Shown here: one piece after another, positions 1 to 7,761 of the stretch
Position numbering within the stretch: position 1 is the stretch's first letter
How the letters are laid out: every line of letters starts with the position of its first letter
Source: an uncultured Duganella sp.
GTDB lineage: Bacteria > Pseudomonadota > Gammaproteobacteria > Burkholderiales > Burkholderiaceae
DNA length: 37,459 nt
Assembly: GCA_946482335.1 (NCBI GenBank)
Contig: CAMLRG010000028.1
Span: 1-37,459, forward strand
Reading direction: 5' to 3'
Notes under the pieces: model-generated
Seen by the model: only the letters and a program-made list of their open reading frames with translations
Told to the model about the DNA's origin: nothing
Database searches by the model: none
Position numbers and translations under genes: made by a program

Positions 1-1994
1 GAGTAGTTGAAGAAGTAGCGCACGGTGCGGCCGTGGTCGTTCACGCCGCTGCGGGTATGTACCTGCGGCGGCAATTGCTGTTCCGGCCCCGTCAGGCCGG
101 CATCCTCCAGGGCCGTTTTCAGCACGGCTTTCTGCAGCTTGTCCGACAGGAAGGTGCCTTCATAAATCACCTTGCCCGCGCCATACTGGTTCTGCGTAAC
201 GGCCGGCCAGCGGCCGAAGAAGTGATGGTCGTACCAAGCCAGCGCCTTGGCGGTATCGAGCTGCAGGAACTCGGCCCAGTACTGGACCTTGTTGTCGCCG
301 CCGGCCTGGAACGGGTCGCCTTTCAATGCCAGTGGCTGCGCCAGGTTGGAAAATTCCTGGTAATGGAAGCCCAGCGCTTCGCGCAGCGGGCCGGGCGCCA
401 TCGTCCAGCGCACCGCGGCGTTCTCGTTGACGAAACCGCTCTTGAACGTCATCACCACGCGGCCGCCCTTGCGGATGTAGTCTGAAATGCGCTTCAGCAG
501 CGCATCGTCGGCCACGTACAGGGCCGGCACGATCAGCAGCTTGTATTGCGAGAAGTCCTGCACTTCGGGGAAGACGAAGTCGGTGCCCACCTTCATATCG
601 TACAGGGCGCGGTGCATCTGGCGCACCAGGGCACCGTAATCGGCCTTGCTGCCGCCGCCGCCCCATTGGCTCTCTTTGGCGAACGGCATGTCGTTGAGCG
701 CATTCAGCGAATCGCGGCTCCACAGGATGGCGACGTCGTTGCGCAGCTTCAGGTTGACCAGGCGCGGGCCGATCTTCTGCAGTTCGCGGCCGGTACGGCT
801 CATTTCGGCATAGGCACGGTTCGGCTCCAGGTCATGCGACAGCACGCCTTTCCAGTAGGTTTCCTGGTTGGCGTGGATCGACGACCAGTGCCAGTATTCG
901 ACCATATTCGAGCCGTTGGACAGGTGGGTATACACGTCCTGGCGGAATTGCCCGTCGTATGGCGGATACTGGAAAGACGAGCTCCAGTCCGTGGTCTGGG
1001 CGTTGGTTTCCAGCACCAGGAAGTTGTTGCGCTTGAGCGAACGGGTGAAGTCCGCCTGCAGGGTCTGGTCGGCGCCGTTGTAGTGCTCGCTCTGGCCCCA
1101 GTGGTAAATGTTCACGCCGGATATATCGAGGCCTGCCGACACGGCTTCCTCATTGACGTCGTTGTGCATCGATCCGGCAAAATCGTGGGTGACGAACTGG
1201 CGCGGAGAAGCGTGTTCGCGCACCAGCTTTGCCTGCCAATGCAGGAAGTCGGTCACGCGCTGCTGGCCCCAGCGCGACCATTCCAGCTTGTAGCCGGTGC
1301 TCTGGGCGCTGTCCGGGCGCGGCAGGTCCACCCACGAGTGCAGGTTCTGGCCCCAGTAATTGAGGAACCACGCCTTGCTCAGGTTTTCCGGCGTGCCGAA
1401 CTTCTTTTCCAGGTGGTGCGTGAAGCGCACGAAGACATCCTCGTTGGCCGCACCATACGTGCTGGTTTCATTGTCGACCTGCCAGCCGATCACGTGGGGA
1501 TTGTCCTTGTAGCGCGCCACGATCTTGCGGATCAGCCGCTCGGCGTAGAAGCGGTATGCCGCCGAATCCGTATTCATGTTCTGGCGCATGCCGTACATGT
1601 TCTGCACGCCGTTGAACTTGCGGGCCAGGATTTCGGGATTCTGCTTCGCCATCCAGGCGGGGATGGAGTAGGTGGGCGTTCCCATGATGACCTTGATGCC
1701 GGCCTTGCCCATGGCCTCGACCACCCGGTCCATCCAGGCGTATTCGAAATGGCCGTCTTCCGGTTCCCACAGGCTCCAGGTCGATTCGCCCAGGCGCACC
1801 ACGTTGAAGCCGGCCGCCTTCATCATTTGCACGTCCTTCTCCAGCCGCTCATAGGGCATGTACTCGTGGTAGTAGGCAGTGCCGTACAGGATGGTTGGCA
1901 AAGGCGGCGGCGCCGATTGCGCGGCGGCCTGGCCGAACGCGCCGGCGGCCAATGCGCCCGCGAGCGCGGCGGAGAGGATAGTCTGTTTGATCAT
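1..1994 (-). CDS. GH42 family beta-galactosidase, secreted (3' end outside window)
   Basis: This is a minus-strand reading frame open from the ATG at 1994 to the window edge, about 664 codons without the stop. The start has AGGAAA about ten bases upstream and opens a Sec signal peptide (MIKQTILSAALAG, then an Ala-rich stretch to about residue 24). The rest reads as a GH42 TIM barrel: LGESTWSLWEP near the N-terminus, the acid/base Glu in WQVDNE (about E176) and the nucleophile Glu in LVLETN (about E329), followed by a trimerisation-like domain and a closing beta domain (RYFFNY near the edge). GH42 enzymes remove terminal beta-galactose. Here the likely target is galactosylated xyloglucan or pectic galactan fragments in the periplasm. 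It is divergent from the GH3 gene. Only a few dozen C-terminal residues are probably missing. Family assignment is firm; substrate is inferred from context. Confidence 0.92.
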   Translation of the reverse strand, partial: MIKQTILSAALAGALAAGAFGQAAAQSAPPPLPTILYGTAYYHEYMPYERLEKDVQMMKAAGFNVVRLGESTWSLWEPEDGHFEYAWMDRVVEAMGKAGIKVIMGTPTYSIPAWMAKQNPEILARKFNGVQNMYGMRQNMNTDSAAYRFYAERLIRKIVARYKDNPHVIGWQVDNETSTYGAANEDVFVRFTHHLEKKFGTPENLSKAWFLNYWGQNLHSWVDLPRPDSAQSTGYKLEWSRWGQQRVTDFLHWQAKLVREHASPRQFVTHDFAGSMHNDVNEEAVSAGLDISGVNIYHWGQSEHYNGADQTLQADFTRSLKRNNFLVLETNAQTTDWSSSFQYPPYDGQFRQDVYTHLSNGSNMVEYWHWSSIHANQETYWKGVLSHDLEPNRAYAEMSRTGRELQKIGPRLVNLKLRNDVAILWSRDSLNALNDMPFAKESQWGGGGSKADYGALVRQMHRALYDMKVGTDFVFPEVQDFSQYKLLIVPALYVADDALLKRISDYIRKGGRVVMTFKSGFVNENAAVRWTMAPGPLREALGFHYQEFSNLAQPLALKGDPFQAGGDNKVQYWAEFLQLDTAKALAWYDHHFFGRWPAVTQNQYGAGKVIYEGTFLSDKLQKAVLKTALEDAGLTGPEQQLPPQVHTRSGVNDHGRTVRYFFNY

Positions 1995-2175
1995 TGAGCT
2001 CGTTTCCTGTGGATTTTTCAGCCTCCCATTGTGGTCAATCCGGCGGCCTTGATGCAATGCCTGGCCCGCAGGCTGCGCAATTTCATATCGGTTCTTGGCG
2101 GATTTTGCAATTGCGGCGCGATGGTGCTGCTCACACAATGCACCCTATAACAACCCCGTAGCGGGAGGAGACACC

Positions 2176-2277
2176 ATGCAGATGAAGAATATATTGTCCA
2201 GGACATCGATCGCGCCCGCATCGGGCCGCGGCGCCTGTCCGGGCGCCCGCCCGGCGCGCAAACCTGGCCGGACGTGA
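2176..2277 (+). CDS. Possible 33-residue leader peptide upstream of GH3
   Basis: The ATG is preceded by GGGAGGAG six bases upstream, a much better ribosome binding site than many genes here. The predicted peptide is short, basic and rich in Pro, Arg and Gly (starts MQMKNILSRTS, ends RKPGRT), with no recognised domain. It lies between a possible promoter (TATAAC at 2146) and an intrinsic terminator at 2368-2394, so it could be a translated leader that influences read-through into the GH3 gene. It could also be chance in GC-rich DNA. Confidence 0.3.
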   Translation: MQMKNILSRTSIAPASGRGACPGARPARKPGRT

Positions 2278-2367
2278 CCGGCGCCATCGCCAACGCCGCC
2301 AGATGCCGCAGTTTTTCCCAGCAGTTGTTGTACCCTGTAGTCTCCTCTACCTTCTCCGGTAGCTTTT

Positions 2368-2394
2368 GGGGTGGCCTTCGGCCGCCCCTTTTTT
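2368..2394 (+). terminator. Intrinsic terminator-like hairpin in the GH3 leader
   Basis: GGGGTGGCC (2368-2376) pairs with GGCCGCCCC (2380-2388) over nine base pairs, including one G-T wobble, around a three-base loop, and six T residues follow at once. The GH3 ribosome binding site (GAGGA, 2396-2400) begins directly after it. A terminator this close to a start codon either ends an upstream short transcript or acts as an attenuator. Confidence 0.7.
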
Positions 2395-2410
2395 CGAGGA
2401 TCAAAGAAAC

Positions 2411-4645
2411 GTGAAGAAAACCATCAGTCTCCTGTCCGCCGCGGTGGCGATGTGCTGCGGTACCGCATTGGCCGCGCCTGACGGCAAACCATGGATGAAT
2501 ACCCAGCTTGCCGCGGCGCAGCGCGCGGACCTGGTGCTCAAGGAAATGACCCAGGATGAAAAGCTGAAGCTGGTCTTCGGCTACTTCGGCCACGATATGG
2601 AGCCGAAGAAGTTCAAGCGTCCGGAGCCGGCGCACAAGCAGTCGGCCGGTTTCGTGTATGGCGTACCGCGCCTGGGCATTCCGAACCTGTGGGAGGCTGA
2701 TGCCGGCATCGGCGTGGCGAGCCAGGGCGGCCCGGAGCCGCGCGCTGCGACCGCGCTGCCGTCCGGCCTGGCGACGGCAGCCACCTGGGACCTGCAGACA
2801 GCGTACGCCGGCGGCGCCATGATCGGTGCCGAGGCGCGCGGCTTTGGCTTCAACGTGCTGCTGGCCGGCGGCGTCAACCTGATGCGCGACCCGCGCAATG
2901 GCCGCAATTTCGAATACGGCGGCGAGGACCCGCTGTTGGCCGGCAAGATGGTCGGCGCCCAGATCAAGGGTGTCCAGTCGCAGCGCGTGGTCTCCACCCT
3001 GAAGCACTTCGCGCTGAACGACCAGGAGACCAACCGCAATACCCTCAACGTCAAGATCGACGACCGCACGGCGCGCATGTCCGACCTGCTGGCCCTGCAG
3101 ATTGCGAAGGAGGAGGGCAACCCTGGCTCGGTCATGTGCTCCTACAACCGCGTCAATGGCGTCTACGCCTGCGAAAGCAGCTACCTGCTGAATGAAGTGC
3201 TGAAGAAGGACTGGGGCTTCAAGGGCTGGGTGATGTCGGACTGGGGTGCCACCCACAGCACGGTCCCGGCGGCCAATGCTGGCCTGGACCAGCAGTCGGG
3301 CTTCCCGTTCGACCATTCCGACTACTTCGGCGCGCCGCTGAAGGAAGCGGTGGCCAACGGCTGGGTGCCGCAGGCACGCCTGGATGACATGGTGCGCCGC
3401 GTGCTGCATGCGATGTTCGAGCATGGCGTGGTGGACCATCCGGTTGCCGCTGCGCCCGACAAGATCGACTTCAAGGCCAATGCCGCCGTCTCCCTGAAGG
3501 ATGCGCAAGAAGCCATGGTGCTGCTGAAGAACAGCGCCGGCATCCTGCCGCTGGACAAATCCGTCAAACGCGTCGCCGTGATCGGCGGCTACGCCGACAA
3601 GGGCGTGCTGGCCGGCGGCGGTTCTTCGCTGGTATATCCGGCCGGCGGCAATGCGGTGCCGGGCATGGAGCCAAAGACCTGGCCCGGTCCGGTGATGGTT
3701 TATCCTTCCTCGCCCATGAAGGCGATCCAGGCGCGCCTGCCATCGGCGCAAGTGTCCTTCAGCGATGGCGTGGACAAGGCGGCGGCCGCCAAGCTGGCCA
3801 AGGAAAGCGACGTGGTGCTGCTGTTTGCCACCCAGTGGACCGGCGAAGCCTTCGACGTCCCCAACCTGTCGCTGCCGAACAAGCAGGACGAGCTGATCGC
3901 GGCGGTGGCGGCAGCCAACCCGAAAACCGTGGTGGTGCTGGAAACCGGCGGCCCGGTGACCATGCCCTGGCTGCAAAACGTCCCGGCGGTGCTGCAAGCC
4001 TGGTATCCGGGCACCAGCGGCGGCGAGGCGATCGCCAGCGTGCTGTTCGGCGAAGTCAATCCGTCCGGCCACCTGCCGGCCACCTTCCCGGCCTCCGAAT
4101 CGCAACTGCCGCGCGCCACGGTGGACGGTTATCCCGAAGTGGCCGACAAACGCATCGACGTCGAATACCGCGAAGGCGCGGCGGTCGGCTACAAGTGGTT
4201 CGACCTGAAGGGCCTGAAACCGCTGTTCCCCTTCGGCCATGGCTTGTCGTACACCGAATTCGCCTTCTCCGGCCTGGCTGCCGGCGTGAAGGACGGTGCC
4301 CTGCAGGCGTCCTTCACCGTGAAGAACACCGGCAAGGTGGCGGGCAAGGAAGTGGCCCAGGTCTATGTGGCACCGGTCAACGCCAAGTGGGAAGCGCCCA
4401 AGCGCCTGGCAGGTTTCCAGAAAGTGGACTTGCAGCCGGGGGCCCAGGCCCGCGCCTCGGTCACGGTCGACCCGCGTCTGCTGGCGATGTACGATTCGGC
4501 CAGCAAGACCTGGAAAGTGGCCAAGGGCGACTACAAGGTCATCCTGGCGGCCGATGCGGCCGGCAGCCAGGCGTCCAGCACGGTCGTTCATCTGGAGGCG
4601 GCCAGTTATGATGTAAATGGCAAGCCGTTGCGCCGGGCACGCTGA
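2411..4645 (+). CDS. GH3 family beta-glucosidase/beta-xylosidase, secreted
   Basis: The start is taken as GTG at 2411, because GAGGA lies ten bases upstream and translation from there gives a clean signal peptide (MKKTISLLSAAVAM to about ALA-AP, residue 21). An ATG at 2366 is in frame but lies before the terminator hairpin. The 744-residue protein has the full GH3 layout: N-terminal TIM barrel with the nucleophile Asp in GWVMSDWG (about D277), the KHFALND substrate loop, an alpha/beta sandwich domain with the probable acid/base Glu in the TGEAFDVPNLSLP region, and a C-terminal fibronectin-like domain (EVAQVYV onward). Such enzymes release glucose or xylose from the non-reducing end of beta-linked oligosaccharides, here probably xyloglucan or cello-oligosaccharides in the periplasm. 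The next gene, a regulator, follows in the same direction. Precise substrate cannot be read from sequence alone. Confidence 0.93.
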   Translation: MKKTISLLSAAVAMCCGTALAAPDGKPWMNTQLAAAQRADLVLKEMTQDEKLKLVFGYFGHDMEPKKFKRPEPAHKQSAGFVYGVPRLGIPNLWEADAGIGVASQGGPEPRAATALPSGLATAATWDLQTAYAGGAMIGAEARGFGFNVLLAGGVNLMRDPRNGRNFEYGGEDPLLAGKMVGAQIKGVQSQRVVSTLKHFALNDQETNRNTLNVKIDDRTARMSDLLALQIAKEEGNPGSVMCSYNRVNGVYACESSYLLNEVLKKDWGFKGWVMSDWGATHSTVPAANAGLDQQSGFPFDHSDYFGAPLKEAVANGWVPQARLDDMVRRVLHAMFEHGVVDHPVAAAPDKIDFKANAAVSLKDAQEAMVLLKNSAGILPLDKSVKRVAVIGGYADKGVLAGGGSSLVYPAGGNAVPGMEPKTWPGPVMVYPSSPMKAIQARLPSAQVSFSDGVDKAAAAKLAKESDVVLLFATQWTGEAFDVPNLSLPNKQDELIAAVAAANPKTVVVLETGGPVTMPWLQNVPAVLQAWYPGTSGGEAIASVLFGEVNPSGHLPATFPASESQLPRATVDGYPEVADKRIDVEYREGAAVGYKWFDLKGLKPLFPFGHGLSYTEFAFSGLAAGVKDGALQASFTVKNTGKVAGKEVAQVYVAPVNAKWEAPKRLAGFQKVDLQPGAQARASVTVDPRLLAMYDSASKTWKVAKGDYKVILAADAAGSQASSTVVHLEAASYDVNGKPLRRAR

Positions 4646-4730
4646 ATCAGGGGAGGGCGGCACGATTGCGCCCCCGTTTCACTGGTTGAACTGTTATGAT
4701 GCAATCAGCAAGCCCGGCAAGAGGCTTCGC

Positions 4731-4778
4731 ATGAGAGAGACTGTTCAACCACCCTTGAATGATGCAAGAGTTTTTTAA
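4731..4778 (+). CDS. Possible 15-codon leader ORF overlapping the AraC-type regulator start
   Basis: An ATG at 4731 preceded by AAGAGG (seven bases away) opens a 15-residue frame (MRETVQPPLNDARVF) that stops at 4778, 20 bases past the start of the regulator gene in another frame. The regulator itself has no good ribosome binding site at its own ATG, so translation of this short frame could deliver ribosomes to it (translational coupling). The function is inference and the ORF could be fortuitous. Confidence 0.25.
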   Translation: MRETVQPPLNDARVF

Positions 4779-5979
4779 GAAGGCCCTGCTGGCACTGATC
4801 GGACTGGTAATCGCCGACGCATTGCTGGCGATTTTCCTGGTCCACCAAAGCTACCTGGCGGTTCCCGTGCTGGCCACCAGCCAGCCGGGCGCGGGTTGGC
4901 ATTTCACCACCAATTCGGACGTGGAAATGGGTGGCACGTCCACCGTCCGGATCCCCGACGTGCAGCGCGAGCAGCTGCGTTATGAGTTCCAGCTGACCAA
5001 GGTTGGACAGTATCCGTTTGCCGCGGCCGGCATGGTGCTGCACGACGCCAAGGGCCAGGTGGCGCTGGCGGATTGGTCGAAGTTCAGCGACATCAGCTTC
5101 CTGGCCAAGTGTTCGCCCTCCAACTCGATGATCTTCGGCATATCCACCTTTGACGACAAGGTCTCCAAAGTTGGCCAATTCCTCACCTACCGCTCGCCGA
5201 CCACTTATTTTTCCTGCAACGCGAAAGGCGTCCCCGTCTCCATCGACCTGAACCGCCTGTCGATCCCGGATTGGTGGTTCTATTCGGTCAAGCTGGACCT
5301 GTCGCACCAGGGCTACGATCTGGACAAGGTGGCCAAGATGGTGTTCGCCACGAGTTCGCAAAGCCCGTTCGGCGTGCCATCCTACCTGGACATCAGCGAG
5401 CTGACCCTGCATGGGCGCGACTACCGCTACATTGCCGCCCTGGTGGCGATCCTCGTGGCCAGTTGGGCGGTGTTTGCGCTGTGGTTCTTCCGCGCCCATT
5501 CCCATGCCCTGACGGCCAGCCTGAATTCCAGGATGAAAAAAGATTTGCCGCTGGTCGCTTATCGCCAATTGACGCTGGAGCCATATAAGGACAAGGAAAA
5601 GGCGTCGGTCCTGCGTTTTATTGCGACCAATTATACGGATACCGAATTGGACCTGGAATCGGTGGTGTCCGGCACCGGTACCAACCGCAATAAAGTCAAT
5701 GAAGTATTAAAAACCGAATTGGGCATGACATTTACCAGTTACCTGAATAAACTCAGGTTAACCGAGGCGGCGCGCCTGCTGTCGGAAAAAAGCGGCGCCG
5801 CCGTTGCCGAAATCGCCTATTCCGTCGGGTATTCCAACGTTTCCTACTTTAATAAGTTGTTCAAGGAAGAATACGGCTGCACCCCCAAGTCCTTCCGTTC
5901 CCTGGCCAGCCAGCAGCAACCCGCCTGCGAGCCGGCCACTGCCGACACTGCCCCTGCGCCGGACACCCAAACCGGCTGA
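4759..5979 (+). CDS. Membrane-anchored AraC-family regulator with periplasmic sensor domain
   Basis: This 406-residue protein has a short cytoplasmic N-terminus, a transmembrane helix (about residues 8-28), a roughly 190-residue extracytoplasmic domain, a second transmembrane helix (about 224-244) and a C-terminal AraC-type double helix-turn-helix (about 285-382; GYSNVSYFNKLFKEEYGCTP is the typical second helix region). The periplasmic part is beta-rich, with WFYSVKLDLS and LDISELTLHGRD resembling galactose-binding-like or CBM11-like jelly rolls; that fold is a guess. Two starts are possible, 4759 and 4762. It would sense a periplasmic ligand and act on DNA directly from the membrane, without a kinase. 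Its position between GH3 and xylR suggests a polysaccharide-derived ligand. Codon use is a little more AT-rich around 5600-5870 than in neighbours. The AraC domain and topology are clear; ligand and targets are unknown. Confidence 0.85.
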   Translation: MMQEFFKKALLALIGLVIADALLAIFLVHQSYLAVPVLATSQPGAGWHFTTNSDVEMGGTSTVRIPDVQREQLRYEFQLTKVGQYPFAAAGMVLHDAKGQVALADWSKFSDISFLAKCSPSNSMIFGISTFDDKVSKVGQFLTYRSPTTYFSCNAKGVPVSIDLNRLSIPDWWFYSVKLDLSHQGYDLDKVAKMVFATSSQSPFGVPSYLDISELTLHGRDYRYIAALVAILVASWAVFALWFFRAHSHALTASLNSRMKKDLPLVAYRQLTLEPYKDKEKASVLRFIATNYTDTELDLESVVSGTGTNRNKVNEVLKTELGMTFTSYLNKLRLTEAARLLSEKSGAAVAEIAYSVGYSNVSYFNKLFKEEYGCTPKSFRSLASQQQPACEPATADTAPAPDTQTG

Positions 5980-6238
5980 CGCGCTTGCACTCCCTGCAGA
6001 ACTAATCGAAATTTCTGCATATTGGTAGAATTTTCCCTGTGGGCGTTACAGGGCGTGGCGGACGGCAACCTATGCTTGAGCCGTCAACACAATGCTGTCG
6101 ACGCCGACTTGTGCCAGCCGCAAACGGCGCGGCGGAAGCGCGTGACGGCCAATGCGCAATATAGCGCTCCGTCCCATGTAATTAAATGACTAAAGACCGG
6201 GAACGCCACTGGCATTACCCAGGCTAAAAGGAGACAGC
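5980..6238. promoter_or_regulatory. Region between the AraC-type regulator and xylR: dyads and TAGCGCT motif
   Basis: A dyad TGCAGAA-N11-TTCTGCA spans 5995-6019, just after the preceding stop codon. TAGCGCTCC lies at 6162-6170 and is shared with the region upstream of the third GH74 gene (14704). An SD-equipped small ORF follows at 6239. Both sites are candidates for regulator binding; no binding protein is demonstrated. Confidence 0.4.
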
Positions 6239-6346
6239 ATGCGAAAGTCCTTTTTCGGCATATTGCCGGAATCCCCCTCGCCCAGCGGTGTGCCATGGCC
6301 GGCGATAATGCCCGGCGCCGGTGCCGATCACCGTTTCCCTATTTGA
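6239..6346 (+). CDS. Small ORF (35 residues) immediately upstream of xylR
   Basis: The ATG at 6239 is preceded by AAAAGGAGA at ideal spacing, one of the strongest ribosome binding sites in the window. The peptide begins MRKSFFGILPESPSPSG and is rich in Pro, Gly and Ala; no domain, signal peptide or helix is evident. It stops 22 bases before the xylR ATG, in the same direction, so it may be a leader peptide or a small protein co-translated with xylR. xylR itself has only a weak ribosome binding site (GTGGGACC), which favours coupling. Function is unknown. Confidence 0.45.
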   Translation: MRKSFFGILPESPSPSGVPWPAIMPGAGADHRFPI

Positions 6347-6368
6347 AACCTGTTGCGCGAGTGGGACC

Positions 6369-7556
6369 ATGAATACTTCGAAAGCACATCGTATTGCCCT
6401 GCTGTTCAATGCCAACAAGAGTTTCGACCGCGAAGTTATTTCCGGCATTGCCGCCTATCTTGGCAGCACGCGCGCGGCCTGGGATTTATTCCTGGAAGAG
6501 GATTTCCGCCTGCGCCTGGCCGGCATCGAGAATTGGCAGGGCGACGGCATCATCGCCGATTTCGACGATCCGGCGGTGGCCGCCGCGCTGTCGCGCTGCC
6601 GGGTGCCGGTGGTGGCGGTCGGCGGGTCGTATTCGGACGAAGCCGAATATCCGTGTGGCGTGCCGTATGTAGCGACCGACAATTTCAAGCTGATCAAGCT
6701 GGCGCGCGACCACCTGATCGACGTCGGCCTGCACCGCTTCGCCATGTTCAGCCTGCCGCAGGCCAAGGAAAACCGCTGGGCGCAGGAGCGCGAGAACGCC
6801 TTCCGCAGCCTGATGGAAGCGGACAAGATGGAGGTCGAAATCTTCCGCGGCTGCGGCACCAGCGCCCTGGCCTGGGACGAGTCGCTGGAAGGCCAGATCG
6901 CGTGGCTGCGCAGCCTGCCCAAGCCGGTGGGCATCATCGCCGTCACCGATGCGCGCGCGCGCCAGTTGCTGCAGGCGTGCATCATCGCCGGCATCGCGGT
7001 GCCGGAACAGGTGGCCCTGATCGGCATCGACAACGATCCGCTGGTGCGCATGCTGACGCGCATTCCGCTCAGCTCCGTGATCCAGGGGGCGCAGGAAATG
7101 GGGCGCACGGCGGCCCACTTGCTGGACCAGATGCTGCACGGTGTGCGCCTGTCGAACACGCGCATCCTGATGCCGCCGGCCGGGATCAATGTGTTCGCAT
7201 CGAGCCAGCACCAGTCGGTGCGCCATCCCCACGTGGCGCGCGCCCGCCACTTCATCCGCCAGTATGCCTGCCAGGGGATCAAGACGCACCAGGTGGCCGA
7301 ATATGTCGGCGTCTCGCGTTCTTCGCTGGAAGCCTACTTCCGCCAGGAGCTTGGCTGCAGCGTGCATGACGTGATCCTGCAATTCAAGCTCGATGCCGCC
7401 AAGGCGGGGCTGGAATGCGGCGAGCGCAGTATCGCCGACGTGGCGCTGGAATGCGGCTTCACATCGACCCAGTACATGCACCTGGTGTTCAAGCGCGAGC
7501 TGGGATGTACGCCGAGGGCTTACCGCGACAGGGTGCTGGCGGTGGATGCGCAATGA
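6369..7556 (+). CDS. xylR: XylR-type transcription regulator (LacI-like sugar domain plus AraC HTH)
   Basis: The 395-residue protein closely follows the Escherichia coli XylR pattern from its N-terminus: HRIALLFNANKSFDREV, then WDLFLEEDFR, GDGIIADFDDP, GIIAVTDARARQLLQ, IGIDNDPL and a C-terminal AraC-type double helix-turn-helix (about residues 285-392) ending in CTPRAYRDRV. In E. coli XylR binds D-xylose through the periplasmic-binding-protein-like domain and activates xylose genes. The start at 6369 is chosen because it aligns with the XylR N-terminus; an in-frame ATG at 6321 would add 16 unrelated residues. Xylose is a side-chain product of xyloglucan, so the gene fits as activator of the downstream GH74 genes, though its targets here are inferred. 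A strong terminator follows at once. Confidence 0.93.
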   Translation: MNTSKAHRIALLFNANKSFDREVISGIAAYLGSTRAAWDLFLEEDFRLRLAGIENWQGDGIIADFDDPAVAAALSRCRVPVVAVGGSYSDEAEYPCGVPYVATDNFKLIKLARDHLIDVGLHRFAMFSLPQAKENRWAQERENAFRSLMEADKMEVEIFRGCGTSALAWDESLEGQIAWLRSLPKPVGIIAVTDARARQLLQACIIAGIAVPEQVALIGIDNDPLVRMLTRIPLSSVIQGAQEMGRTAAHLLDQMLHGVRLSNTRILMPPAGINVFASSQHQSVRHPHVARARHFIRQYACQGIKTHQVAEYVGVSRSSLEAYFRQELGCSVHDVILQFKLDAAKAGLECGERSIADVALECGFTSTQYMHLVFKRELGCTPRAYRDRVLAVDAQ

Positions 7557-7558
7557 GC

Positions 7559-7584
7559 AAAGGGCCTGCGGGCCCTTTTTCTTT
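7559..7584 (+). terminator. Intrinsic terminator after xylR
   Basis: AAAGGGCC (7559-7566) pairs with GGCCCTTT (7571-7578) around a four-base loop and is followed by a T-rich run (TTTTTCTTTC). It starts three bases after the xylR stop codon and separates the regulator from the GH74 gene, which must therefore have its own promoter in 7585-7745. Confidence 0.85.
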
Positions 7585-7761
7585 CCCGGCGCGCGGCCGC
7601 ACGCTTTATGAAAATCACCATCGACAACAACGATTTGGCGTATCAACCGTGCGCGGCTGTAACCCCTCCAGGGTCTTCGATATATTGAATACGGCCCGCC
7701 ACCACTGGGGCTAAGGCATCTTCATCCGTATCGATCACTATTCATCCAAAGGAGGCATTCG

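Larger units (their letters stand above)
1995..2410. promoter_or_regulatory. Divergent intergenic region between GH42 and GH3 genes
   Basis: These 416 bases separate two outward-facing glycosidase genes and should hold promoters for both. On the plus strand a -10-like TATAAC lies at 2146-2151, followed by a small ORF with a good ribosome binding site (2176-2277) and an intrinsic terminator (2368-2394) just before the GH3 start. Short complementary segments GTAG, CTAC(C) and GGTAG at about 2338-2362 could form alternative small hairpins upstream of the terminator. This arrangement looks like a leader RNA. No clear operator was recognised. Confidence 0.4.

Noticed and set aside
546..1997. Plus-strand open frame of 483 codons at the left end
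   Set aside because: It lies opposite the GH42 gene, whose catalytic motifs and signal peptide are read on the minus strand; the plus-strand product has no recognisable domain.
2104..2114. Partial match to the LysR box (ATTTTGCAATT) upstream of GH3
   Set aside because: Only the left half is present, the CAAATT half is missing, and the genes have no functional link to the LysR regulon; it is probably chance.
7608..7688. Small ORF of 26 residues between xylR and the first GH74 gene
   Set aside because: It has no ribosome binding site and no recognisable content, and lies just after a terminator.
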